Below are positions 52,158-60,035 of a stretch of DNA of 64,000 nucleotides, in pieces. Origin of the DNA: Deltaproteobacteria bacterium (GTDB lineage Bacteria > Desulfobacterota > Desulfomonilia > UBA1062); assembly GCA_029552245.1 (NCBI GenBank), contig JAKPDW010000004.1, forward strand, positions 62,001 to 126,000, written 5' to 3'. Below the pieces are notes generated by a model. It was not told where the DNA came from. It saw nothing but the letters and a program-made list of their open reading frames with translations, and made no database searches. The translations under genes and the position numbers were made by a program. Every line of letters begins with the position of its first letter. Within the stretch, counting starts at the first letter, position 1.

Positions 52158-52943
52158 CTACTTCGCGGCCATTCCCCCGTCGAGCGGGATCACGGCGCCG
52201 GTCATGAAGTCGGACGCCTTTGACGCCAGGAATACGGCCAGTCCCTTGATGTGTTCTTCCTCGCCGTACTTCAGGAGGGGGATCTGTGCGATCGTGAGAT
52301 CCAGGATAGGCTTCATGTCGGGCTTGAAGATGTACTCCATCATGTCGGTCCTGAAGAAGCCCGGTGCGATGCAGTTCACCATGATGTTGTACCGGGCGAG
52401 CTTCACCGCGAGGTTCTTCGTGAGGACCTCGATCGCGGCCTTGGAGGGGTTGTATGCGACAGCCGGGTGCCCTTCCTCGATCGAGCCCCGCGAACCGAAT
52501 ATGGAGGAGATGTTGATGACCTTGCCGCCGCCCTTTTCCTTCATGATGTTCGCGACCTTCTGCGTGAGGATCCACACCCCCCTCACGTTCACCGCGAAGA
52601 TCTTGTCCCACTTGTCGAGTGGGTACTCGAGGGTGGGGGCGCCCCAGGTGATGCCGGCGTTGTTCACGAGGATGTCTATGGTGCCGAAGGTCTTCATGGT
52701 TGCATCCACCAGGTTCTGGATGTCTTCCTCGACGGCCGTGTCGCACTTGACGGCAAGGGTCTTCACGCCGAGGCTTGCAAGCTCGGATGCCGCCTTTTCG
52801 CAGTTGGCGACCTTCCGGGACGCAAGCACCACGTCCGAGCCCGCCTCGGCCAAGCCCTGGGCGATGAATCTCCCGAGGCCCCTTCCTCCACCGGTGACCA
52901 CGGCCACCTTGCCCTTCAGGTCGAACATCTCTTTCACGTTCAT
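52158..52943 (-). CDS. Short-chain dehydrogenase/reductase (SDR)
   Basis: A 261-aa classical SDR: NAD(P) motif VAVVTGGGRGLGRFIA, NNAG, catalytic Ser in NISSIFGSRG and Y-x3-K in YNPSK, and a closing GGMAAK. Substrate unknown; resemblance to 3-oxoacyl-ACP reductase or gluconate 5-dehydrogenase types. ATG 52943 has AGGAGG eight bases upstream and is preferred over the ATG six bases earlier. It follows the fumarase-type subunits in the same direction, so it may oxidise a hydroxy acid made by them. Confidence 0.9.
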   Translation of the reverse strand: MNVKEMFDLKGKVAVVTGGGRGLGRFIAQGLAEAGSDVVLASRKVANCEKAASELASLGVKTLAVKCDTAVEEDIQNLVDATMKTFGTIDILVNNAGITWGAPTLEYPLDKWDKIFAVNVRGVWILTQKVANIMKEKGGGKVINISSIFGSRGSIEEGHPAVAYNPSKAAIEVLTKNLAVKLARYNIMVNCIAPGFFRTDMMEYIFKPDMKPILDLTIAQIPLLKYGEEEHIKGLAVFLASKASDFMTGAVIPLDGGMAAK

Positions 52944-52977
52944 CTGCATACCCTCCTTGTTGATGGTGTTGTCCCTC

Positions 52978-53574
52978 TCAGGTGCGAGGGGGTGTGAGCG
53001 TGCTCTCGAGCACCCTCTTGAGCATCGACGCCGACCTGTCGAGGATGTGCCGGTGCAGCGAGGCGCCCTTGCCGTCCATGGTGACGAGGGCCGGCAAGTC
53101 CCTCACGCAGAGCACCCACATGGCCTCGGGCCGGCCGAACTCCTCGAGGTACACCCCCTCGACGCGCTCGATGCACGATGCGAGGTAGACGGCTGCGCCG
53201 CCTGTCGCGTGGAGGTAGGGGATCCCGTGCTCGACGAGCGCCTTCGACGTGCGTTCCCCCATCCCTCCCTTTCCCATGACGGCCCCCGGCTTGAACCGGG
53301 CTATGACGTCCGCCTGGTACGGCTCCTCTCTCATGGAAGTGGTTGGCCCTGCTGCGACGACCCTGTGAGAGCCTGCATCCCCGACGACGATGGGGCCGCA
53401 GTGATAGAGCACCATGCCTGTCAAGTCCAAGGGGGACTCGCCTCCTGAGGCCAGGTACCTGTGCACCTGGTCTCGGCCGGTCACGATCCTCCCTGAGACG
53501 AGCACGGTGTCGCCCACGGCGAGCGACGCGGCTGTCTCAGGGTCCATGGGCGAGCGTATGCGCCTCAGAGCCAT
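52978..53574 (-). CDS. Class I fumarase/L(+)-tartrate dehydratase-type hydro-lyase, beta subunit
   Basis: A 198-aa protein corresponding to the C-terminal domain of class I hydro-lyases: LAVGDTVLVSGRIVTGRDQVH, MVLYHCGPIVV, AAGPTTSMREE and MGKGGMGERTSKALVEHG, then a late EAMWVLCVRDLPALVT. With the alpha subunit it forms the active heterodimer. The ATG lies inside the end of the alpha gene (10-base overlap). Fumarase or tartrate dehydratase cannot be told apart from sequence alone. Confidence 0.9.
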   Translation of the reverse strand: MALRRIRSPMDPETAASLAVGDTVLVSGRIVTGRDQVHRYLASGGESPLDLTGMVLYHCGPIVVGDAGSHRVVAAGPTTSMREEPYQADVIARFKPGAVMGKGGMGERTSKALVEHGIPYLHATGGAAVYLASCIERVEGVYLEEFGRPEAMWVLCVRDLPALVTMDGKGASLHRHILDRSASMLKRVLESTLTPPRT

Positions 53575-54452
53575 CTCGCGACGCCCCCTGTCTCGTCGAG
53601 TTCCACGCTGTACCTCCTCGTCGCCCAGCACGAGTAGCTCACGGTGACGAAGAAACTGGCCGGGTGCCTCCCTGCGGCGTTCAGCGCGCAACCGAGGAGG
53701 GTCGTGTTGCCGCCCAGGCCCATGGGCCCTATGCCCAGCATGTTCGCCTCTTCGGTGATCACGGACTCGAGTCTCGCCAGGTCCACGTCGGGGTTTGCCT
53801 CGCCGAGCTTCCTGAAGAGGCCTTTCTTTGCCACGAGATAGCCGGACGCGCGGTCGCCCCCTATGCAAACGCTGATGAAGCCAGGCGCGCACCCTCTCCC
53901 CTGGGCCTTGAAGACCGCATCCAGCACGCACCTCCTCACGCCTTCGAGGTCCCTGCCTGCCCGAAGCTCGTCGCATGGGAGGCTGTACTGGGTGCTCACG
54001 TTCTCGGACCCCCCTCCCTTGAGCATGAAATCCACTCTGATGGGGCCTTCGGAGGGCTCGTAGTGGACCTGGGGGACGTGCGGCCCGGTGTTGTCCCCGG
54101 AGTTGGACCCGTTGACCGGGTCCACGCAGTTCTGTCTCAAGACGCCCTCAATGGTGAGGGTCTTCAAGGCGGAGACGAGCGCTCTCGTGATCTCGGCCGT
54201 GTCGACGGCCTGGGGCGCCCGGACGACCGCGAACGGCACGCCCGTGTCCTGGCAGATGGGCAGGCGGTTTGCACGCGAAAGCTCCGCGCTCTTGAGGATG
54301 ATGTCGAGGGTGTTTGCGGCCGTGGAATGAACGGGTTCCCTCTCCCTGGCCTTCTCGAGCGCGCAAGTTACGTCTTCGGGCAGCTCGGTGCTCGTGCGCA
54401 TCATGAGTTCGTACATGCTCCTGCCCAGCTTCGAGCTGTCCATGGGGATCAT
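53565..54452 (-). CDS. Class I fumarase/L(+)-tartrate dehydratase-type hydro-lyase, alpha subunit
   Basis: A 295-aa protein with the iron-sulfur domain of class I hydro-lyases: LPICQDTGVPFAVV, QNCVDPVNGSNSGDN, GGGSENVSTQYSL, GCAPGFISVCIGGDRASGY and IGPMGLGGNTTLLG. The three Cys would bind an oxygen-sensitive [4Fe-4S] cluster that activates the hydroxyl group, consistent with anaerobic life. Start 54452 (MIPMDSS) is chosen; the AGGAG is 12 bases ahead, so ATG 54443 is also possible. Confidence 0.9.
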   Translation of the reverse strand: MIPMDSSKLGRSMYELMMRTSTELPEDVTCALEKAREREPVHSTAANTLDIILKSAELSRANRLPICQDTGVPFAVVRAPQAVDTAEITRALVSALKTLTIEGVLRQNCVDPVNGSNSGDNTGPHVPQVHYEPSEGPIRVDFMLKGGGSENVSTQYSLPCDELRAGRDLEGVRRCVLDAVFKAQGRGCAPGFISVCIGGDRASGYLVAKKGLFRKLGEANPDVDLARLESVITEEANMLGIGPMGLGGNTTLLGCALNAAGRHPASFFVTVSYSCWATRRYSVELDETGGVARWL

Positions 54453-54693
54453 ATACCATACCGACTCCTGGCAGGCCAGCGCCTCTGGTGTCCACTCCCC
54501 CCGTGGTCTCGAGCGGCTCCAGCCAACGGTCAAGGGACATGGCCTTCCGAGAGGGCGGGCAAATCCTTGAACAAGGGTGCATCGACCGTGGGCGCAGGTC
54601 GCAAGGTCGTCACGCCTTAGGCCGACCGGCAGGCCGTGCACGGTATCCGGGCCGTAGAGGTGCGCAGCGCACCCCTGGGGACGGGAGGGTGTC

Positions 54694-54801
54694 CTCGAGC
54701 ATGGCGGCCTGCGGGTTTTCTTGCCTGTCCTTGTGCTTGCCTCGGCTTGCCACCTCAGGGACGATCGGCTCGGGCATGGCGGCCTACGGGCTTACGTGCC
54801 T
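54694..54801. repeat. Direct repeat pair at 75-base spacing
   Basis: CTCGAGCATGGCGGCCTGCG (54694) and CTCGGGCATGGCGGCCTACG (54769) begin similar 33-base stretches. They lie in the 339-base spacer 54453-54791 downstream of mobA and upstream of the hydratase genes; the second copy runs into the mobA stop. No gene is seen in the spacer. Confidence 0.55.
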
Positions 54802-55457
54802 TTCCTGACGGCTGTTGCCGGGTTCGAGGTCGTTGATCGTGCGGCGGGCTGGGCGCCGTGCTCCGGACGGCCCTGGATCGCCTCTTGGACACTGCCCGCG
54901 GTAAAGGTCTTCATGTCGTGAGGGGTGTTGATGTTGGCGAACATGGTGGAGGGGTCGCCGTAGAGCCTGATGGTCTCCTCGGTGACGAAGAGGGTGTTGG
55001 CCTGTTGGGCAAGGGCGTAGATGCTCCGCTGCCCGGCCTCGAGAAGCCGTTCAATGGCTTGCAGCAAGGTCTTCCGGTAGACCGCGTGCAGTGGCTCTCT
55101 GCCCTGGGACCACACGGGCATGACGATCTCGTACCCCTCGGAAAGGGCCGCGATATGGGAGATGAAGGCGGCGTCCAGGTTCGGCATGTCAGCGGCGCAG
55201 ACGAAGCACCGGTCGCTTCGTGCGGCCGTCAGGGCGGTGTAGATGCCGCCAAGCGGACCCAGCCCCGGGCGTATGTCCTGGACGACGGTATACCCCTCGA
55301 GGCCGGGCCGTGCATGTCCCACCAGGATGACCTCGTCGAAGACGGTCTGCAGGACATGCACGACGTGTTCGACGAGCATCAGCCCGTTGAGCCTCGAAAG
55401 GACCTTGTCCGTGCCGAACCTCTTCGATTGTCCGCCAATGAGCACAGCGCCGGTCAT
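54792..55457 (-). CDS. mobA: Molybdenum cofactor guanylyltransferase MobA
   Basis: A 221-aa nucleotidyltransferase: AVLIGGQSKRFGTDKVLSRL (the G-G-x-S-x-R-x-G-x-D-K motif), PGLGPLGGIYTAL, CAADMPNLDA and a late FANINTPHDM. It attaches GMP to molybdopterin to form the guanine dinucleotide cofactor used by many formate dehydrogenases and DMSO-reductase-family enzymes. ATG 55457 has no Shine-Dalgarno and lies just past a promoter, so translation may be leaderless. The C-terminal 20 residues are unrelated to the family. Confidence 0.9.
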   Translation of the reverse strand: MTGAVLIGGQSKRFGTDKVLSRLNGLMLVEHVVHVLQTVFDEVILVGHARPGLEGYTVVQDIRPGLGPLGGIYTALTAARSDRCFVCAADMPNLDAAFISHIAALSEGYEIVMPVWSQGREPLHAVYRKTLLQAIERLLEAGQRSIYALAQQANTLFVTEETIRLYGDPSTMFANINTPHDMKTFTAGSVQEAIQGRPEHGAQPAARSTTSNPATAVRKGT

Positions 55458-55465
55458 GGTAAGAG

Positions 55466-55494
55466 CTTGTAGATTGTATCGGTGCAAGAGTCAA
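55466..55494 (-). promoter_or_regulatory. Promoter of mobA
   Basis: Minus strand: TTGACT (55494-55489), 17 bases, TACAAG (55471-55466). The start point would fall at or next to the mobA ATG. Confidence 0.5.
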
Positions 55495-55803
55495 TCGATC
55501 TCGGCATCGTCGTTCTGCCGCCCTACCTGCCACGGTTCATACTGTGTACCGGGAAATCCCCCGTACCCGCTCGAGCGCCACCAACCCGGCTCGGTGTGCG
55601 TAACCGGGAAGGGACACAAGACATCATGCAGGGAAGCAGTACAAGGGCTGGATCACGCCTCGAAGGAACTCGAAGGAACATGCAGGGGTTCTCGAGCGAA
55701 GAGGCTCGGGCGACGGTCCCGCCGGAGGTCCTCGTACACCGTTGGCACCCATGCCCTTTATCCTGCCCGTTCTCCTGGACACATGCCTGCCGACGACCTT
55801 CTC
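55495..55803. other. Spacer upstream of the hydrogenase operon
   Basis: No gene supported; short tandem CGAAGGAACT-like repeats occur near 55660. Confidence 0.4.
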
Positions 55804-55834
55804 TATAGGAAAAGAACGATCATTTTTCCGTATA
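55804..55834. promoter_or_regulatory. AT-rich inverted repeat
   Basis: TATAGGAAAA (55804-55813) mirrors TTTTCCGTATA (55824-55834) with one extra base; a possible protein-binding site about 220 bases ahead of the hydrogenase genes. Confidence 0.35.
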
Positions 55835-55936
55835 TGATTGGGCGAAGCATCACGTGTTCAATGCACGATGAAGGATGATCCTTGCCGCATCGAGGAACAG
55901 GCGATACCCTATTTTCTTGCTTCTTTCGACATCGCG

Positions 55937-55992
55937 AACTGAATCATGAACCACCATTCAGTTGACCCTTGAAGCGGGCCTTGAAGCATGAT
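55937..55992 (+). promoter_or_regulatory. Hydrogenase operon promoter with operator-like palindrome
   Basis: AACTGAAT (55937-55944), 11 bases, ATTCAGTT (55956-55963) is a perfect 8+8 inverted repeat. Its right arm overlaps a -35 TTGACC (55962-55967); CATGAT (55987-55992) 19 bases later is a weak -10. Confidence 0.45.
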
Positions 55993-56055
55993 AAGGAAAG
56001 AGAGCCGTAAGGCATGTCGCACCAACTCGAAAGACTACGCGATAGGGGGTTGACC

Positions 56056-56562
56056 GTGTCAGCAGTCGAGAAGAGCAAGACGGATCCGGGTCTCGCAGAG
56101 TTCACGGCGGAACAGCTCGCGCAGGTGGACAAGATCATCGAGGCCAACAAGGGAAAGCCGGGGTCTCTCATCCCCGTGCTCGAGCAGGTCCAGGAAGTGT
56201 GCGGGTACCTTCCTGCGGCGATCCAGAAGGTGGTCTCCGAGGGACTCAACATACCTCTGGCCAACGTGTTCGGCGTGGTGACGTTCTATTCGTTCTTCAC
56301 CATGGTCCCGAGGGGCAAGCACGTGATCCGGGTCTGCCTCGGGACGGCGTGTTACGTCAGGGGCAGCCAAGGTCTCCTCGATAGGCTGACACACATCCTC
56401 GGCATAGAGCCGGGCGGGTGCACCGAGGACAGGAACTTCTCGCTGGAGACGGTAAGGTGCCTGGGCGCATGCGGGCTCGCCCCGGTGGTTGTCATCGATT
56501 CCGACACCCACGGCCAGGTCAAGGCCGCGAAGCTCGAGCAGGTGCTCGCGAAGTACAACTAG
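56056..56562 (+). CDS. hydC: NuoE-like [2Fe-2S] subunit of NAD-linked [FeFe] hydrogenase
   Basis: About 168 aa. A helical N-terminus leads into LIPVLEQVQEVCGYLPAAI, FGVVTFYSFFTMVP and the four Cys of a thioredoxin-like [2Fe-2S] domain (VCLGTACYVRGSQ and VRCLGACGLAPVV). This is the NuoE/HydC/HndA subunit. I prefer GTG 56056, six bases after AGGGGG; an in-frame ATG at 56014 would add 14 residues. It opens the hydrogenase operon, nine bases before the next gene. Confidence 0.9.
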   Translation: MSAVEKSKTDPGLAEFTAEQLAQVDKIIEANKGKPGSLIPVLEQVQEVCGYLPAAIQKVVSEGLNIPLANVFGVVTFYSFFTMVPRGKHVIRVCLGTACYVRGSQGLLDRLTHILGIEPGGCTEDRNFSLETVRCLGACGLAPVVVIDSDTHGQVKAAKLEQVLAKYN

Positions 56563-56571
56563 GAGGGATCC

Positions 56572-56973
56572 ATGGCCAAGTTGACGATCGAAGATCTGAA
56601 GAAGATCAAGGAACGCGTGGAAAGGGAAGACCAGTTCAGGGCCGGTTCGAAGCGCGTCAAGATCACGGTCCACATGGGCACCTGCGGCATTGCGTCGGGA
56701 GCCAAGGAGATCCTCGACACCTTCATGAACGAGATCAGCGAGAGCAACGCGACCGAGGTGATGGTGACCACGTCCGGGTGCATCGGGATTTGCAGCCGCG
56801 AGCCCCTCGCGACCGTCGAGGAGCAGGGCAAGGATCCCATAGTATACGAGTACCTGACCCCGAACAAGGCGAGGCAGATCTTCAAGCAGCACATCCTCGG
56901 GGGCGTCGTCCAGACGGAATTCGTCATGGCGAAGGGCTCGGAGCACGACACGAAGAAGGGGGTTGGTAAATGA
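56572..56973 (+). CDS. Thioredoxin-like [2Fe-2S] ferredoxin subunit (HndB-like)
   Basis: A 133-aa protein: a short helical N-terminus, then a thioredoxin-like ferredoxin domain with HMGTCGIASGAKEIL and TTSGCIGICSREPLATV, the Cys pattern of HndB-type subunits. It would hold one [2Fe-2S] cluster between the NuoE-like and NuoF-like subunits. The stop overlaps the start of the next gene by four bases (ATGA). Confidence 0.9.
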   Translation: MAKLTIEDLKKIKERVEREDQFRAGSKRVKITVHMGTCGIASGAKEILDTFMNEISESNATEVMVTTSGCIGICSREPLATVEEQGKDPIVYEYLTPNKARQIFKQHILGGVVQTEFVMAKGSEHDTKKGVGK

Positions 56974-59900
56974 AAGTCTATCGCGCACACATACTCACCT
57001 GCGGAGGGACGGGCTGCCATGCGAGCGGCAGCGACGCGGTCCACAGGGCGGTGGTCCAGGAACTCATCAGCAGGAACCTGTCGAACGAGATCGCGGTGGT
57101 GGAGACCGGGTGCAACGGGTTCTGCGCAGCCGGGCCGATCATGGTCATCTACCCCGAGGGGACGTTCTACCAGTACGTGAAGCCGGAAGACGTGCCCGAG
57201 ATCATCGAGGAGCACATCATCAAGGGACGCCCGGTCAAGAGGCTCATGTACAAGGAGCCCGTGACCGAGAAGACCATCCCCCACATGCTCGACATCCCGT
57301 TCTTCGGCAAGCAGAAGCTCATCGCGCTCAAGAACAGGGGGCTCATAGACGCCGAGAAGATCGACGAGTACATAGCGCGCGACGGGTACATGGGCGCGGC
57401 CAAGGCCCTCACCCAGATGACCCCTGACGAGGTGATCGAGGAGGTCAAGAAATCGGGTCTGCGTGGCAGGGGGGGCGGCGGGTTCCCCACGGGGCTCAAG
57501 TGGTCCTTCGCCCGCAAGTCGCCCGGTGACGTGAAGTATATCCTCTGCAACGCGGACGAGGGCGACCCCGGCGCGTTCATGGACCGCTCCATCCTCGAGG
57601 CCGACCCCCATGCCGTGCTCGAGGGCATGATCATCGGCGGATACGCCATCGGCGCGAACGAGGGCTACATCTACTGCCGCGCCGAATACCCGCTCGCCAT
57701 CAAGCGGCTCACCATAGCCATCGACCAGGCCAAGGAATACGGCCTGCTCGGCAGGAACATCCTCGGGACAGACTACAGCCTCGACATCTTCATCTACCAG
57801 GGAGCCGGCGCCTTCGTCTGCGGCGAGGAGACGGCGCTCATGAACTCCATAGAAGGCAAGCGCGGCATGCCGAGGCCGCGTCCCCCGTTCCCCGCGACCA
57901 AGGGCCTCTGGCAGAAGCCCTCGGTGCTCAACAACGTGGAGACCTTCGCCAACATCCCGCAGATCATCCTCAACGGGGGTGACTGGTACGCCTCCATGGG
58001 TACCGAGCGGTCCAAGGGCACCAAGGTCTTCGCACTCACGGGCGCGGTGAACAACGTGGGTCTCGTCGAGGTGCCCATGGGCACCCCGATCGGTGACATC
58101 ATCTTCGACATCGGCGGCGGCATCAAGAAGGGCAAGCAGTACAAGGCGGCCCAGCTCGGCGGCCCGTCCGGTGGGTGCATCCCGGCGGAGGCCCTGAACA
58201 CGCCGACCGATTACGAGGAGATCGTGAAGCTCGGCGCGATCATGGGCTCGGGCGGGCTCATCGTCATGGACGAGGACACCTGCATGGTGGACACGGCCAA
58301 GTTCTTCATGGAGTTCTGCCAGGAAGAGTCCTGCGGCAAGTGCACGCCGTGCCGCGAGGGCACCAAGCGCATGATCGAGATCCTCAAGAGGATCTGCGAC
58401 GGCCAGGGCAAGGAGGGCGACATCGAGCTGCTCGAGGAACTCGCCTACACCATCAAGGACTCGGCCCTGTGCGGTCTCGGCCAGACGGCGCCGAACCCGG
58501 TGCTGTCCACCATCAGGTACTTCAGGCACGAGTACGAGGCGCACATCTACGAGAAGAGGTGCCCGGCGGTCGTCTGCTCCAAGCTGTTCAAGTCGCCATG
58601 CCAGCACGCGTGCCCCATCGGCATGGACGTGCCCGCCTACATGGCGCTCGTGCGGGCGAACCGCCTCACCGACGCGTTCAAGGTCATGAAGCGCACCAAC
58701 CCGTTCCCCGGTGTCTGCGGCAGGGTCTGCCCCCAGTTCTGCACGAAGAAGTGCCGCAGGGGCCAGCTCGACGAGCCCATGGCCATCGCCTGGATCAAGC
58801 GTTTCATCGCAGACAACGCGAAGAGACCCAAGATCGACCAGGTGCCGGTGACGCGCAAGCAGAAGATCGCGGTCATCGGCGCAGGGCCTGCCGGCCTCAC
58901 CGCGGCCCAGGATCTGTGCCTGCGGGGGTACAAGGTCACGGTGTTCGAGGAGCTCCCGCATGCCGGCGGCATGATGCGCTACGCCATCCCAGAGTACCGT
59001 CTGCCCAGGAACGTCATCGAGCAGGAGGTGGACGACATCCGGGCGCTCGGCGTGGAGATCAAGACGAACACCCGCGTGGGAAGGGACGTCTCCTTCGAGC
59101 AGATCCGCAAGGACTACGACGCCGTGGTCATCGCCGTGGGCGCACACAAGAGCTGGAAGCTCGACATCGAGGGCGAAGACTTGGACGGCGTCTGGGGAGC
59201 CGTCGAGTTCCTCCGCGAAGTGAACCTGGGCAAGAAGGTCGGCATCGGCAAGCGCGTGGCAGTGGTCGGAGGCGGGAACTCGGCCATTGACGCGGCCCGC
59301 ACGGCGGTGCGCCTCGGAGCCAAGGACGTCACGATCCTCTACCGACGCGAGCGCAAGGACATGCCCGCATGGGAGAACGAGATCGTGGCGGCGGAGCACG
59401 AAGGTGTCAAGATCGAGTACCTCGTGGCCCCCGTGAGGCTCATCGGCAAGAACGGCAAACTCGTGGGCGTCGAGTGCCAGCGCATGAGGCTCGGCGAGTT
59501 CGACCGGTCGGGCAGGCGCAAGCCCATCCCCATCCAGGGCAGCGAGTTCACGCTGGCAGTCGACACCATCATCCCCGCCATCTCCCAGAACACGGACGCC
59601 TCCTTCATACCGGCGGGCTCTGACGTGGCCCTCGACAAGTGGGGCGGGATAAAGACCGAAGGCAGGGCGAAGAACAGGACGAGCGCCGAGGGCGTGTTCA
59701 TCGCGGGTGACGCGGCGAGCGGTCCCGCGACGGTGGTCGAAGCCATCGACATGGGCCACAAGACGGCGATCGACGTGGACGCCTACATCAGGGCGAAGAA
59801 CAACGAGCCGCCTTACAAGGAACCGCCCGAGGAGACCATCGAGATCCCCTTCGAGGTCGACGAGGAGGTGGTGGAGACACCCAGGGCGAAGATGCCGGAG

Positions 59901-60011
59901 CTCAAGAAATCCGAGAGGATGATCTCCTTCAAGGAGGTGGAGCTCGGGTACTCCAAGAAGGCGGCGCACAGAGAGGCCTGCAGGTGCCTGCGCTGCGACG
60001 CGGAGCTGTAG
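56970..60011 (+). CDS. hydB: NuoF-like NADH/FMN subunit fused to a GltD-like oxidoreductase
   Basis: A 1013-aa fusion. Residues 1-90: thioredoxin-like [2Fe-2S] domain (CGGTGCHASGS, GCNGFCAAGP). About 140-530: NuoF with GLRGRGGGGFPTGLKW, CNADEGDPGAFMDRSILE and the [4Fe-4S] site SCGKCTPCREG. At EKRCPAVVC, where HydB/HndC normally continues into a two-cluster ferredoxin tail, it instead enters a GltD-type module: Cys-rich CGRVCPQFCTKKCRRG, FAD motif VIGAGPAGLTAAQDL (about 635) and NAD(P) motif VVGGGNSAIDAA (about 765). It is the NADH entry point, with an additional flavin site that could use NAD(P)H. Confidence 0.92.
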   Translation: MKVYRAHILTCGGTGCHASGSDAVHRAVVQELISRNLSNEIAVVETGCNGFCAAGPIMVIYPEGTFYQYVKPEDVPEIIEEHIIKGRPVKRLMYKEPVTEKTIPHMLDIPFFGKQKLIALKNRGLIDAEKIDEYIARDGYMGAAKALTQMTPDEVIEEVKKSGLRGRGGGGFPTGLKWSFARKSPGDVKYILCNADEGDPGAFMDRSILEADPHAVLEGMIIGGYAIGANEGYIYCRAEYPLAIKRLTIAIDQAKEYGLLGRNILGTDYSLDIFIYQGAGAFVCGEETALMNSIEGKRGMPRPRPPFPATKGLWQKPSVLNNVETFANIPQIILNGGDWYASMGTERSKGTKVFALTGAVNNVGLVEVPMGTPIGDIIFDIGGGIKKGKQYKAAQLGGPSGGCIPAEALNTPTDYEEIVKLGAIMGSGGLIVMDEDTCMVDTAKFFMEFCQEESCGKCTPCREGTKRMIEILKRICDGQGKEGDIELLEELAYTIKDSALCGLGQTAPNPVLSTIRYFRHEYEAHIYEKRCPAVVCSKLFKSPCQHACPIGMDVPAYMALVRANRLTDAFKVMKRTNPFPGVCGRVCPQFCTKKCRRGQLDEPMAIAWIKRFIADNAKRPKIDQVPVTRKQKIAVIGAGPAGLTAAQDLCLRGYKVTVFEELPHAGGMMRYAIPEYRLPRNVIEQEVDDIRALGVEIKTNTRVGRDVSFEQIRKDYDAVVIAVGAHKSWKLDIEGEDLDGVWGAVEFLREVNLGKKVGIGKRVAVVGGGNSAIDAARTAVRLGAKDVTILYRRERKDMPAWENEIVAAEHEGVKIEYLVAPVRLIGKNGKLVGVECQRMRLGEFDRSGRRKPIPIQGSEFTLAVDTIIPAISQNTDASFIPAGSDVALDKWGGIKTEGRAKNRTSAEGVFIAGDAASGPATVVEAIDMGHKTAIDVDAYIRAKNNEPPYKEPPEETIEIPFEVDEEVVETPRAKMPELKKSERMISFKEVELGYSKKAAHREACRCLRCDAEL

Positions 60012-60035
60012 AGGCGGCAAGAAGGAGAAGACACC

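Noticed and set aside
54820-54840. GGTTCGAGGTC-like sequence considered as a tRNA T-arm
   Set aside because: No acceptor, D or anticodon arms can be drawn around it, and it lies in the mobA coding end.
55741-55760. A TTGGCAC sequence considered as a sigma-54 promoter for the hydrogenase operon
   Set aside because: The GG and GC elements are not at the required 10-base spacing.
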